DNA from: Gammaproteobacteria bacterium
GTDB lineage: Bacteria; Pseudomonadota; Gammaproteobacteria; Chromatiales; Chromatiaceae
Reading direction: 5' to 3'
DNA: 6,011 bases
Assembly: GCA_015231665.1 (NCBI GenBank)
Contig: JADGBD010000132.1
Coordinates: forward strand, 1-6,011
Part shown: in pieces, positions 1 through 6,011 of the stretch
How positions within the stretch are numbered: position 1 is the first letter of the stretch
Layout of the letters: each line of letters starts with the position of its first letter
The notes under the pieces: generated by a model
Database searches by the model: none
Told to the model about the DNA's origin: nothing
What the model saw: the letters and a program-made list of their open reading frames with translations, nothing else
Made by a program: the position numbers and the translations under genes

Positions 1-2347
1 CCTGTTGTTCGATATAGGCCCTGGGATCGAGCAGCTGGTCGCGCAGATGCTGTTTGGCGTAGGCGGCGCGTGAACTCAGGCTTGGCACCCGGTCGATCAC
101 GTCACCGGCCAGATGGAAGCGATCCAGCTCGTTCAGCACGGTCATGTCAAAAGGCGTGGTGGTGGTGCCGTTTTCCTTGTAGCCGCGCACATGCAGGTTC
201 TTGTGATTGGTGCGGCGATAGGTCAGCCGGTGGATCAGCCAGGGGTAGCCATGGAAGGCGAAGATGACCGGCTTGTCCTGGGTAAAGAGTTGGTCGAAGT
301 CCTGGTCGGAGACGCCGTGCGGGTGCTCGTTCTGTGGCTGCAGGGCCATCAGGTCGACGACATTGATGACGCGGATTTTCAAGTCCGGAAAATGCTGCCG
401 CAGAATCTTGACCGCGGCCAATGTCTCCAGCGTCGGCACGTCGCCGCAGCAGGCCATGACCACATCGGGGTCGCTGCCTTCGTCGTTGCTGGCCCAAGGC
501 CAGATGCCGATCCCTGCGGCGCAGTGCTTGACGGCGGCTTCCATGTCCAGCCATTGCAGCGCTGACTGCTTGCCGGCGACGATGACATTGACGTTATTGT
601 GGCTGCGCAGCCAATGGTCGGTGACCCACAGCAGGGTGTTGGCATCGGGCGGCAGATAGACGCGAATGACCTCGGCCTTCTTGTTCGCCACCAGGTCGAG
701 AAACCCCGGATCCTGATGGCTGAAGCCATTGTGGTCCTGCCGCCACACATGCGAAGACAATAAATAGTTCAACGACGCAATCGGCCGGCGCCAGGCAATG
801 TCACGCGTCACGTCGAGCCATTTGGCATGCTGGTTGAACATCGAATCGACAATATGGATGAAGGCTTCGTAGCAGGAGAAAAAGCCATGGCGCCCAGTCA
901 GCAGATAGCCTTCGAGCCAGCCCTGGCACTGGTGCTCGCTCAACATTTCCATGACCCGGCCAGCGGGCGCGACATGCTCGTCACCGGGCAAAATCTCCGC
1001 CGTCGAACAGCGGCTGGTGACCTCGAATAGCGCATCCCAGCGATTCGATGCGGTTTCGTCCGGGCTGAAGATGCGGAAGTTGCCTGCCTTGGCATTGAGT
1101 TGCATCAGGTCGCGGATGAACTTGCCCTGGATGCGTGTCGCTTCGGCATTGATCTCGCCGGGGTGCGGGACCTCGACCGCACAGCTGCGGAAGTCCGACA
1201 TGCGCAAGTCGCGCAGCAGCATGCCGCCATTGGCGTGCGGGTTGGCACCCATGCGCCGCTCGCCTTTGGGCGCCAGTTCCGCCAGCTCCGCGATCAGTCG
1301 CCCCTGGGAATCGAATAATTCTTCGGGCCGGTAGCTTTGCAGCCACTGCTCAAGGATATTCAAATGCTCGGGTTTGGTCGCAAGGGCTGCAACCGGCACC
1401 TGGTGGGCGCGAAAGGTGTCTTCGATCGGTTTGCCATCGACCGATTCGGGGCCGGTCCAACCCTTCGGCGAGCGCAGGATGATCATCGGCCAGCGCGGGC
1501 GCAGGCTAAACCCGTTGCTGCGTGCGTCGCGCTGGATGCGCTGGATCTCGGCAACCACGGTATCGAGGGTGGCGGCCATCAGCTGGTGCATCTGCTCGGG
1601 GTCGTCGCCCTCGACGAAATAGGGCGTATAACCGTAGCCATGGAACAAGGCCTCCAGTTCCTCGCGGGGAATGCGCGCCAGCACGGTGGGGCCAGCTATC
1701 TTGTAGCCGTTCAGGTGCAGGATGGGCAGCACGGCGCCGTCGTGCACCGGGTTGAGGAATTTGTTCGAGTGCCAGCTGGTGGCCATCGGGCCGGTTTCCG
1801 CCTCGCCATCGCCCACCACGCAGGCCACCAGCAGATCGGGATTGTCGAACGCGGCGCCATAGGCATGCGACAGGGCATAGCCGAGTTCGCCGCCTTCGTT
1901 GATCGAACCTGGGGTTTCCGGTGCGACATGGCTGGGGATGCCGCCGGGAAAGGAAAACTGGGTGAACAGTTTCTTCATCCCTGCTTCATCCTGCGAGATG
2001 TTTGGATACACCTCGCTGTAAGTCCCCTCCAGATACGTATTCGCCACCAGACCCGGCCCGCCATGACCAGGGCCGGTGACATTGAGGATGCTCAGGTCGT
2101 ATTGGCGGATGATCCGGTTGAGGTGAACGTAAATGAAGTTCAGGCCCGGCGTGGTACCCCAGTGACCCAGCAATCTGGGCTTGATGTGTTCCAGCATCAG
2201 GGGTTGTTTGAGCAGCGGATTGTCGTAAAGATAAATCTGGCCGACCGACAGATAGTTGGCGGCGCGCCAATAGGCGTCGATCTTGCGCAGAAGATCGGGC
2301 GACAAGGGCTTGTCCGAACGCTTGGGCGTTTTCGTTCTGCTTACCAT
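1..2347 (-). CDS. xfp: Phosphoketolase (xylulose-5-P / fructose-6-P), 3' end off the window
   Basis: Thiamine-diphosphate enzyme that cleaves xylulose 5-phosphate (and often fructose 6-phosphate) with inorganic phosphate, giving acetyl phosphate plus glyceraldehyde 3-phosphate or erythrose 4-phosphate; cytosolic. I translated the whole frame: 782 codons with no stop or frameshift. Family signatures appear in order: GHWGTTPG (His62), TGPGHGGPG (His95), [11 protein letters not shown] (His140), the ThDP/Mg-binding GDGEAETGP (179-187), KGWTGP then RAHQVP (His315), NPHANGG (His371), PDETASNRW (Glu431, placed where the ThDP-activating glutamate is expected), GRHGFF (His487) and [13 protein letters not shown] (His539, His544). 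The visible C-terminus is DPRAYIEQQ; related proteins are about 790-800 residues, so roughly 10-20 are missing. ATG at 2347 is the only usable start before an in-frame stop at 2375-2377, with AGGA (2356-2359) 8 nt upstream. Substrate preference (single or dual) cannot be read from the sequence. A partner acetate kinase gene is common in such loci but is not in view. Confidence 0.97.
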   Translation of the reverse strand, partial: MVSRTKTPKRSDKPLSPDLLRKIDAYWRAANYLSVGQIYLYDNPLLKQPLMLEHIKPRLLGHWGTTPGLNFIYVHLNRIIRQYDLSILNVTGPGHGGPGLVANTYLEGTYSEVYPNISQDEAGMKKLFTQFSFPGGIPSHVAPETPGSINEGGELGYALSHAYGAAFDNPDLLVACVVGDGEAETGPMATSWHSNKFLNPVHDGAVLPILHLNGYKIAGPTVLARIPREELEALFHGYGYTPYFVEGDDPEQMHQLMAATLDTVVAEIQRIQRDARSNGFSLRPRWPMIILRSPKGWTGPESVDGKPIEDTFRAHQVPVAALATKPEHLNILEQWLQSYRPEELFDSQGRLIAELAELAPKGERRMGANPHANGGMLLRDLRMSDFRSCAVEVPHPGEINAEATRIQGKFIRDLMQLNAKAGNFRIFSPDETASNRWDALFEVTSRCSTAEILPGDEHVAPAGRVMEMLSEHQCQGWLEGYLLTGRHGFFSCYEAFIHIVDSMFNQHAKWLDVTRDIAWRRPIASLNYLLSSHVWRQDHNGFSHQDPGFLDLVANKKAEVIRVYLPPDANTLLWVTDHWLRSHNNVNVIVAGKQSALQWLDMEAAVKHCAAGIGIWPWASNDEGSDPDVVMACCGDVPTLETLAAVKILRQHFPDLKIRVINVVDLMALQPQNEHPHGVSDQDFDQLFTQDKPVIFAFHGYPWLIHRLTYRRTNHKNLHVRGYKENGTTTTPFDMTVLNELDRFHLAGDVIDRVPSLSSRAAYAKQHLRDQLLDPRAYIEQQ

Positions 2348-2355
2348 GTACTTTA

Positions 2356-2359
2356 TCCT
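2356..2359 (-). promoter_or_regulatory. Ribosome binding site of xfp
   Basis: On the minus strand AGGA lies 8 nt before the ATG at 2347. It supports this start, which is also the only ATG between the reading frame and the upstream in-frame stop. I saw no convincing sigma70 promoter in the 100 bases upstream. Confidence 0.6.
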
Positions 2360-2518
2360 GAATCCGTGACTTCGCTAACTGGCTATCACTGTCGCCGCAA
2401 CTAAGCGGCCGCAATAAACAAGTCATCCCATTTCTCCAAGTTGTCCGCGGCAGCGGTCCCCGGCGTTCCCCTGGATCTGATCGAAGGCCTCGAAGCAATT
2501 TGATGGTGGCATACCCCG

Positions 2519-2614
2519 GCGTACTCGACTGGGCGTCCTTGCCGACCGTTCGGTCTGACAATACCGACCCTGCCAAGTTAGTTGTAACCGGGACGCCCGT
2601 GCAGGTCGGTACGC
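2519..2614. repeat. Large imperfect hairpin with an alternative stem
   Basis: Outer arms GCGTAC-t-CGAC (2519-2529) and GTCGGTACGC (2605-2614) pair over 10 bp with one bulged base. Inner arms GGGCGTCC (2531-2538) and GGACGCCC (2591-2598) pair perfectly over 8 bp. Inside, GACC/GGTC (2544-2547 and 2552-2555) closes a small hairpin. A competing stem pairs TACCGACCCTG (2562-2572) with CAGGTCGGTA (2602-2611) and cannot coexist with the outer stem because they share 2605-2611. There is no T-run, so it is not a standard intrinsic terminator. It could be a structured xfp leader, a small RNA, or the end of a lost mobile element. Confidence 0.5.
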
Positions 2615-2687
2615 TAACGCACATAAGGAAGGGGCTTGATGATCCAACCGGATTCCTCGGGATGCCCCCTTATCCCAGGTGGTGCAG

Positions 2688-2798
2688 TTGGAACTTGAGC
2701 AGCTACTGCAGCGTGCCGACGCCGCCCTCTACCGCGCCAAGCAGCAGGGGCGCAATCGGCTGCTGAGCTGTGTGGATGGTGCCGCAGAGGCCGGCTAA
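2688..2798 (+). pseudogene. C-terminal remnant of a GGDEF diguanylate cyclase
   Basis: The plus frame reads LELEQLLQRADAALYRAKQQ, then GRNRLLSCVDGAAEAG, then TAA at 2796-2798. The core ADxALYxAKxxGRNR is the well-known C-terminal end of GGDEF domains, which make cyclic di-GMP. Everything needed for function is missing: the GG(D/E)EF active-site loop, the nucleotide-binding part, any sensor domain and any start. In the same frame a stop lies at 2640-2642, and the codons between it and about 2688 do not resemble a GGDEF domain. The natural reading is a gene whose 5' part was removed by a deletion, insertion or rearrangement ending near 2688. It converges tail-to-tail with nnrS, 30 bases away. 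The remnant call is secure on sequence; its history is inferred. Confidence 0.85.
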
Positions 2799-2801
2799 GC
2801 A

Positions 2802-2813
2802 ACTGCTAGCAGT
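2802..2813. repeat. 12-bp perfect palindrome between converging gene ends
   Basis: ACTGCTAGCAGT equals its own reverse complement. It sits between the stop of the GGDEF remnant (2798) and the stop of nnrS (2829). It has no T-tract and no loop, so terminator activity is not evident. It could be a chance palindrome or a dimeric protein site. Confidence 0.35.
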
Positions 2814-2828
2814 ACCTTACAGCTGGCC

Positions 2829-4022
2829 TCAAAATCTCCCCAGGGCCGGCTTGAGCCAGATACCCAGGTGGGCGATGAAGAAAGCACCGAAGGCGAGGAT
2901 CCAGATCAGCTGGGACAGGCCGATCATCCAGCCGTAAAGACCGGGCAGAAGAATCACCCCGAACACCCGGATCAGCCCGCCGATGGCCAGGGCGTAGAAG
3001 ATCGGCGTCAGGATCGGCAGCGGTTCCATCACGCTGCGGCCGCTGTGGCCGAGGCTGGCGCGGCTCATCATCCCCAGGGTCACCAGGCCGATACCGCCGT
3101 AGGTGATGGCATGCCAGGCGGCAAAGGGTGCACTCCCCTGCCACTCCGCCAGGGCCTTGAGCAGCAGCCCCAGGCTGATGAAGGCCAGCCCACCCCAAAG
3201 CGCCCAGATCAGCGGATGCCGCCACATCCCCGGCGCATACCACCAGACCAGACGCACCAGCTGGGCCCCGGCGGCGAGCAGGGCAAAACCGATGGTCCAG
3301 ACGGAGATGGGCGCGACCAGCTCGGCAATCCAGAGGCCGACCAGGGCCAGCAGGCTGGTCAGGTCCACCGCCTTTGAATTGCGCAGCCGCTGATCCAGGC
3401 CCATGCCGCGTTCGATGAAGAAGGGGATCACCCGTCGGCCCATGGTGAACACCAGCGCCAGGATCATGTACAGCCCGGTGTAAAGGCCCAGGCGCATGCC
3501 GTCGGCAATAATTCCCTGCCAGCCGAGGATGAACACCAGATTGGCCAGCGCCAGAATCAGCACCTTGGTGCCGAAGATGGACAGATTGCGCCACTGCCGC
3601 ACCCGGTACATGGGCATGCAGGCCGCCACCAGCAGACCGGCGTAAAAGGCCAGCTCAAACAGCAGAATCAGCTGCCAGGGGGCTTGCAGCAGAAAGGCCA
3701 GGCGTGCGGCCAACCAGGCCGCCACCAGCAAGGCCAGAGGCCGGTTCTGGATGGTCTGAATCCCGGTCCAGTTCATGATCGCCGTGAGTAAAAACCCGGC
3801 CACCACCGCTGCGGCAAAGCCAAACACCATCTCGTGGGCGTGCCAGTAGGTCGCCGGCATGCCCGCCGGCACCCAATCCAGCGGCAGGAAATACACCAGC
3901 ATCCACAGCAGGGCGGACAGGGCGGCATAGGCGGAGGCCAGCAAGAAAAACGGGCGAAAACCCAGCTCAAACAGCGCCAGCCCCTGCTTCGGCTTGGCTT
4001 CCTGCAAATGCAATACGGTCAT
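2829..4022 (-). CDS. nnrS: NnrS family haem-copper membrane protein
   Basis: Inner-membrane protein of 397 residues, a usual length for NnrS. The family is linked to nitric-oxide metabolism and protection from nitrosative stress, and often sits in NO- or denitrification-regulated loci; its exact biochemical activity is not settled. The protein is almost wholly hydrophobic, with about 12 predicted membrane spans. Family features seen: FELGFRPFF (18-26), YWHAHEMVFG (His61, His63), TMGRRVIPFF (193-202), WRHPLIWALW (His269), WHAITYGGIG (His304) and MMSRASLGHSGR (His326), the histidines being candidate haem or metal ligands. The ATG start follows an excellent AGGAG at 4028-4032, spaced 5 nt. It lies on the same strand as the ABC pair, 142 bases downstream of it. 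I found no clear FNR/DNR-type box (TTGAT-N4-ATCAA) or NsrR-type site in its leader, and no other denitrification genes are in the window. Confidence 0.95.
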   Translation of the reverse strand: MTVLHLQEAKPKQGLALFELGFRPFFLLASAYAALSALLWMLVYFLPLDWVPAGMPATYWHAHEMVFGFAAAVVAGFLLTAIMNWTGIQTIQNRPLALLVAAWLAARLAFLLQAPWQLILLFELAFYAGLLVAACMPMYRVRQWRNLSIFGTKVLILALANLVFILGWQGIIADGMRLGLYTGLYMILALVFTMGRRVIPFFIERGMGLDQRLRNSKAVDLTSLLALVGLWIAELVAPISVWTIGFALLAAGAQLVRLVWWYAPGMWRHPLIWALWGGLAFISLGLLLKALAEWQGSAPFAAWHAITYGGIGLVTLGMMSRASLGHSGRSVMEPLPILTPIFYALAIGGLIRVFGVILLPGLYGWMIGLSQLIWILAFGAFFIAHLGIWLKPALGRF

Positions 4023-4027
4023 GGTCT

Positions 4028-4032
4028 CTCCT
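4028..4032 (-). promoter_or_regulatory. Strong ribosome binding site of nnrS
   Basis: AGGAG on the minus strand, inside GAGAGGAGAG, ends 5 nt before the ATG at 4022. It fixes the start and shows that nnrS can be translated independently of the upstream ABC genes. Confidence 0.75.
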
Positions 4033-4098
4033 CTCAGGGTCTATGGTGCTCGGGTTTGGGCAAAGAAATCCGCTAAAGCCTCGCCCCTGGCAACGCCA

Positions 4099-4155
4099 CC
4101 CCGGATTCCGCCCTTCGACAGGCTCAGGACGGCGCTTCGCTGCATCCGGGCTACG
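4099..4155. repeat. REP-like element interrupted by a second small repeat
   Basis: The outer parts, CCCCGGATTCCG (4099-4110) and CTTCGCTGCATCCGGGCTAC (4135-4154), would join into the familiar proteobacterial REP-like sequence in which CCGGATTCCGCTTCGCTGCATCCGGG folds back on itself. Its 7-bp arms are CCCGGAT (4100-4106) and ATCCGGG (4144-4150). Between the halves lie 24 bases (4111-4134) beginning CCCTTCGACAGGCTCAGG, a separate dispersed-repeat type. CG occurs at both edges (4109-4110 and 4133-4134), which could be a tiny target duplication. Recognition of the REP type is from memory, not a search. It sits just downstream of the ABC permease stop and could weaken read-through into nnrS. Confidence 0.6.
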
Positions 4156-4164
4156 GGCTGGCAG

Positions 4165-4938
4165 CTAATTCTTGATACCCACACCTCGATGCAACAGTCT
4201 GAGGCTTATGCCGGTCAAGACCATGATGAAGATCAAGATCATCCCCAAAGCGACCCACAGAGAGATGTCGGAAACCCCCAGCAGGCCGTAGCGGAAGGCA
4301 TTGACCATGTAAAGCACCGGGTTGAGCAGTGAGACCTGCTGCCAGAAGGGCGAGAGCAGTTCGATGGAGTAAAACACCCCGCCCAGATAGGTCAGGGGGG
4401 TGAGGATGAAGTTGGGCACTATGGTGATATCGTCAAAGCTCTTGGCATAGACCGCGTTGATAAAACCGCCGAGGGAAAACAGCACCGAGGTGAACAGGAA
4501 CACCAGCAGGGTCACCGTCACCGAATGCAGCGGCGGATCGGCAAAGACAAAGGCCACCGCCATCACCAGCGCCCCCACCACCATGCCGCGGGCAACGCCG
4601 CCGCTGACAAAGCCCAGCAGCACCACCCAGTTGGGCATGGGCGAGACCAGCAGCTCCTCGATATGGTGCTGAAACTTGGCCTGATAGAAGGACGACACCA
4701 CGTTGGCGTAGCTGTTGGTGATCACCGCCATCAGGATCAGGCCGGGGACTATGTAATCGATGTAGCGCACCCCGCCCATCTCGCCGATCTGCTCGCCGAT
4801 CAGGCGGCCGAAGATGATGAAATACAGGGTGGTGGTAATCGCCGGTGGCAGCACCGTCTGCACCCAGATGCGAGAGAAGCGCAGCACTTCCTTGATCACC
4901 AGGGTGCGGTAGGCAATCCAGTAGGGATGGCTCAGCAT
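4165..4938 (-). CDS. yadH: ABC-2 type transporter permease (YadH-like)
   Basis: Membrane subunit of an ABC-2 exporter, 257 residues against 256 for E. coli YadH. The segments have the six-span ABC-2 pattern: roughly 27-47, 60-80, 107-132, 140-162, 172-192 and 225-245. The short N-terminal amphipathic stretch (YRTLVIKEVLRFSRIW) and the late motif LTPLTYLGGVFYSIELL before the last extracellular loop are typical of ABC-2 permeases of this type. The ATG overlaps the TGA of the ATPase gene by one base (TGATG), so the two are almost certainly translationally coupled. A purine-rich GGGGGAGGG (4942-4950) inside the ATPase gene's end serves as ribosome binding site. The stop is TAG at 4165-4167. The substrate is unknown; the E. 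coli homologue's substrate is likewise not firmly established, so none is assigned. Confidence 0.93.
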   Translation of the reverse strand: MLSHPYWIAYRTLVIKEVLRFSRIWVQTVLPPAITTTLYFIIFGRLIGEQIGEMGGVRYIDYIVPGLILMAVITNSYANVVSSFYQAKFQHHIEELLVSPMPNWVVLLGFVSGGVARGMVVGALVMAVAFVFADPPLHSVTVTLLVFLFTSVLFSLGGFINAVYAKSFDDITIVPNFILTPLTYLGGVFYSIELLSPFWQQVSLLNPVLYMVNAFRYGLLGVSDISLWVALGMILIFIMVLTGISLRLLHRGVGIKN

Positions 4939-5861
4939 CAGCCCTCCCCCCGCTGCTGATGCAGCAGACCGATGAACAGCTGTTCCAGCCGATTCTGCTT
5001 GTTGCGCAGGCTGGCCACCTCAATCCCCTGGCTATCCAGATGGGCGAACACCCGATTGAGGTTCTGGCCGCGGCTGATGCACACCTCCACCACCCCAGGC
5101 TCGGGATGCGCCAGCCAATAGTCCGGCAGCGGCGCCAACTGCTCCACCGGCCGCTTGAGATTGAGCACAAAGGTCTCGCTGGAGAGGCGGGTGAGCAGTT
5201 CCTTGACGTTGGAATGCTCGACGATCTCGCCCTGATTGATGATCGCCAGATTGCGGCACAGGCTCTCCGCCTCTTCCAGGTAATGGGTGGTGAGGATGAT
5301 GGTCACCCCCTCGGCATTGATGCCGCGCACGTAGTCCCACATGGAGCGGCGGATTTCAATGTCCACCCCGGCGGTGGGCTCGTCGAGAATCAACAGGCGC
5401 GGCCGGTGCATCAGGGCGCGGGCGATCATCAGCCGCCGCTTCATCCCGCCGGACAGGTCCCGCGCCGGCCGCGTGCGCTTGTCCCACAGCTCCAGCTGCT
5501 TGAGATACTGCTCGGCGCGCACCCAGGCCTCGCCGCGGGGGATGCCGTAATAGCCGGCCTGGTTCACCAGAATCTCCGCCACCGGCTCGAAGGGATTGAA
5601 ATTGAACTCCTGCGGCACCAGGCCGATCTGCCGTTTAACGCCCACCGGATCGCGCCGCAGGGATTGGCCAAACACCAGCACATCGCCGCCGCTGGGGTTG
5701 ACCAGGGAGCAGATGATGCCGATGGCAGTGGACTTGCCCGCACCGTTGGGCCCGAGCAGGGCAAAGAAATCCCCCTCGGCCACATCCAGGCTGATACCCT
5801 TGAGCGCCTCCACCCCACCGGCGTAGGTCTTGCTGAGATTTTGGATAGAGAGTGCGTGCAA
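4938..5861 (-). CDS. yadG: ABC-2 type transporter ATP-binding protein (YadG-like)
   Basis: Cytoplasmic ATPase that powers the adjoining permease, 307 residues against 308 for E. coli YadG. All nucleotide-binding motifs are intact and in order: Walker A GPNGAGKST (37-45), Q-loop Gln84 in LVPQEFNF, signature LSGGMKRR (136-143), Walker B LLILDEP (156-162), D-loop AGVD (164-167) and switch His193 in TTHYLEEAE. A C-terminal tail of about 85 residues follows the ATPase core. The start is TTG at 5861: the conserved N-terminus HALSIQNLSKTY begins immediately after it, and the in-frame codons upstream contain no ATG, GTG or TTG before a stop. The ribosome binding site is weak (AGAG, about 14 nt away), in contrast to the strong sites of yadH and nnrS. 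A rarer ATT start two codons upstream cannot be excluded. Confidence 0.94.
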   Translation of the reverse strand: MHALSIQNLSKTYAGGVEALKGISLDVAEGDFFALLGPNGAGKSTAIGIICSLVNPSGGDVLVFGQSLRRDPVGVKRQIGLVPQEFNFNPFEPVAEILVNQAGYYGIPRGEAWVRAEQYLKQLELWDKRTRPARDLSGGMKRRLMIARALMHRPRLLILDEPTAGVDIEIRRSMWDYVRGINAEGVTIILTTHYLEEAESLCRNLAIINQGEIVEHSNVKELLTRLSSETFVLNLKRPVEQLAPLPDYWLAHPEPGVVEVCISRGQNLNRVFAHLDSQGIEVASLRNKQNRLEQLFIGLLHQQRGEG

Positions 5862-5893
5862 GCTAATCTGTGACTCTGGCGCGATAGGGGCGA

Positions 5894-5923
5894 ATAATAC
5901 AGTCTTCAGCGGTCAGCCGTCAG
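5894..5923 (-). promoter_or_regulatory. Candidate sigma70 promoter for yadG-yadH
   Basis: On the minus strand TATTAT (5894-5899) matches five of six bases of the -10 consensus. Upstream by 18 bases is CTGACG (5918-5923), a four-of-six -35. Transcription would begin near 5886, giving a leader of about 25 nt before the TTG start. The -35 is weak, so an activator or different spacing is possible. Confidence 0.4.
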
Positions 5924-5924
5924 C
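5904..5924 (-). repeat. Three tandem heptamers GCTGA(C/A)(G/C) at the promoter
   Basis: Read on the minus strand the bases are GCTGACG, GCTGACC, GCTGAAG without gaps. They cover the -35 region and spacer of the candidate yadG promoter. This could be a regulator-binding array or a chance short repeat; no known operator is recognised. Confidence 0.4.
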
Positions 5925-5954
5925 TTCTAGCCCAATGGTCAACACAGGCCGTTC

Positions 5955-6002
5955 GCTGAGCGAAGTCGAAGCGAGCGGCGGCTGGCTTCGACTTCGCTCA
6001 GC
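5955..6002. repeat. 18-bp perfect inverted repeat (REPIN-like doublet)
   Basis: GCTGAGCGAAGTCGAAGC (5955-5972) and its exact reverse complement (5985-6002) flank a 12-base loop. Each half can also fold alone: TCGCT/AGCGA (5953-5957 and 5970-5974) on the left and GCTGGC/GCCAGC (5981-5986 and 6001-6006) on the right. This two-hairpin, inverted-pair layout resembles a REP doublet. It shares CTTCGAC-N2/3-GCTCAG with the insert at 4111-4134, so both belong to one dispersed family. It may continue past the window edge. Confidence 0.7.
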
Positions 6003-6011
6003 CAGCGCTTT

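Larger units (their letters stand above)
2348..2687. other. 340-base spacer with no recognisable gene
   Basis: No reading frame here has a recognisable product. Frames are open on both strands (for example plus 2500-2766 and minus 2423-2647), but none shows a domain or motif I know, and they overlap each other, as expected by chance at this GC content. One minus frame ends at 2401 with the plausible-looking tail NLEKWDDLFIAAA, but it is not preceded by a coherent protein. The region must contain the xfp 5' leader and promoter. It also holds a strong hairpin (2519-2614) and the apparent breakpoint of the GGDEF remnant at its right edge. It could be degraded mobile-element or gene debris. Confidence 0.6.

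Noticed and set aside
1337..2404. 355-codon open frame on the plus strand opposite xfp
   Set aside because: It is codon-aligned with the phosphoketolase gene on the other strand, which explains its openness in GC-rich DNA; its product has no recognisable domain.
2519..2620. Possible integron attC site
   Set aside because: The hairpin is attractive, but the terminal RYYYAAC and GTTRRRY boxes are not found in the required positions, and no integrase or cassette is in view.
1986..2624. 212-codon minus frame running from the spacer into xfp
   Set aside because: Its second half is the phosphoketolase N-terminus in the wrong frame, and its first half matches nothing I recognise.
2500..2766. 88-codon plus frame in the spacer
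   Set aside because: It overlaps the GGDEF remnant in a different frame, has no good ribosome binding site and no recognisable motif.
2806..3594. 262-codon minus frame within nnrS
   Set aside because: Out-of-frame shadow of the nnrS coding sequence, which has consistent family motifs over its whole length.
4023..4098. FNR/DNR or NsrR operator ahead of nnrS
   Set aside because: No TTGAT-N4-ATCAA-like dyad or NsrR-type palindrome is visible; TTTGGGCAAA is too far from either.
4959..5873. 304-codon open frame on the plus strand opposite the ABC ATPase gene
   Set aside because: Antisense shadow of a gene with every ABC motif intact; its translation is rich in His, Gln and Ala as expected from a reversed coding frame.
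1..6011. CRISPR array, tRNA, rRNA or intact insertion sequence
   Set aside because: No regularly spaced direct repeats, no cloverleaf or rRNA-like sequence and no transposase frame were seen on either strand.

Overview
The window is GC-rich, densely coding DNA that looks gammaproteobacterial. The ABC pair matches the size and arrangement of E. coli YadG/YadH, there is an NnrS-family haem-copper membrane protein, and the intergenic spaces carry REP-like dispersed repeats. The assignment is an inference from gene content; no rRNA or other phylogenetic marker is present.

Layout. (1) 1-2347, minus strand: most of a phosphoketolase gene (xfp). It is open through all 782 visible codons and runs off the left edge, lacking only its last few residues. 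(2) 2348-2687: about 340 bases without a recognisable gene, with a strong imperfect hairpin at 2519-2614 that competes with an alternative stem. (3) 2688-2798, plus strand: the C-terminal tail of a GGDEF (diguanylate cyclase) domain with no start or catalytic part, read as a gene remnant. (4) 2829-4022, minus: nnrS, 397 aa. (5) 4023-4164: an intergenic space holding a REP-like element that appears to be interrupted by a second small dispersed repeat. (6) 4165-4938 and 4938-5861, minus: an ABC-2 permease and its ATPase, overlapping by one base in ATPase-permease order. (7) 5862-6011: a candidate promoter for the ABC pair, three tandem heptamers, and an 18-bp perfect inverted repeat at the right edge.

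How the genes relate. The ABC pair is a translationally coupled two-gene unit making one exporter. nnrS lies on the same strand 142 bases downstream; it may be co-transcribed, but the repeat in the gap and nnrS's own strong ribosome binding site leave that open. xfp is a separate unit of central carbon metabolism (sugar phosphates to acetyl phosphate). The broken GGDEF tail beside the orphan spacer suggests a past rearrangement between xfp and nnrS, possibly the event that placed xfp here.

No convincing undescribed multi-gene system is visible. The interest lies in the intergenic DNA: the remnant, the nested repeats, the structured spacer and the tandem heptamers.
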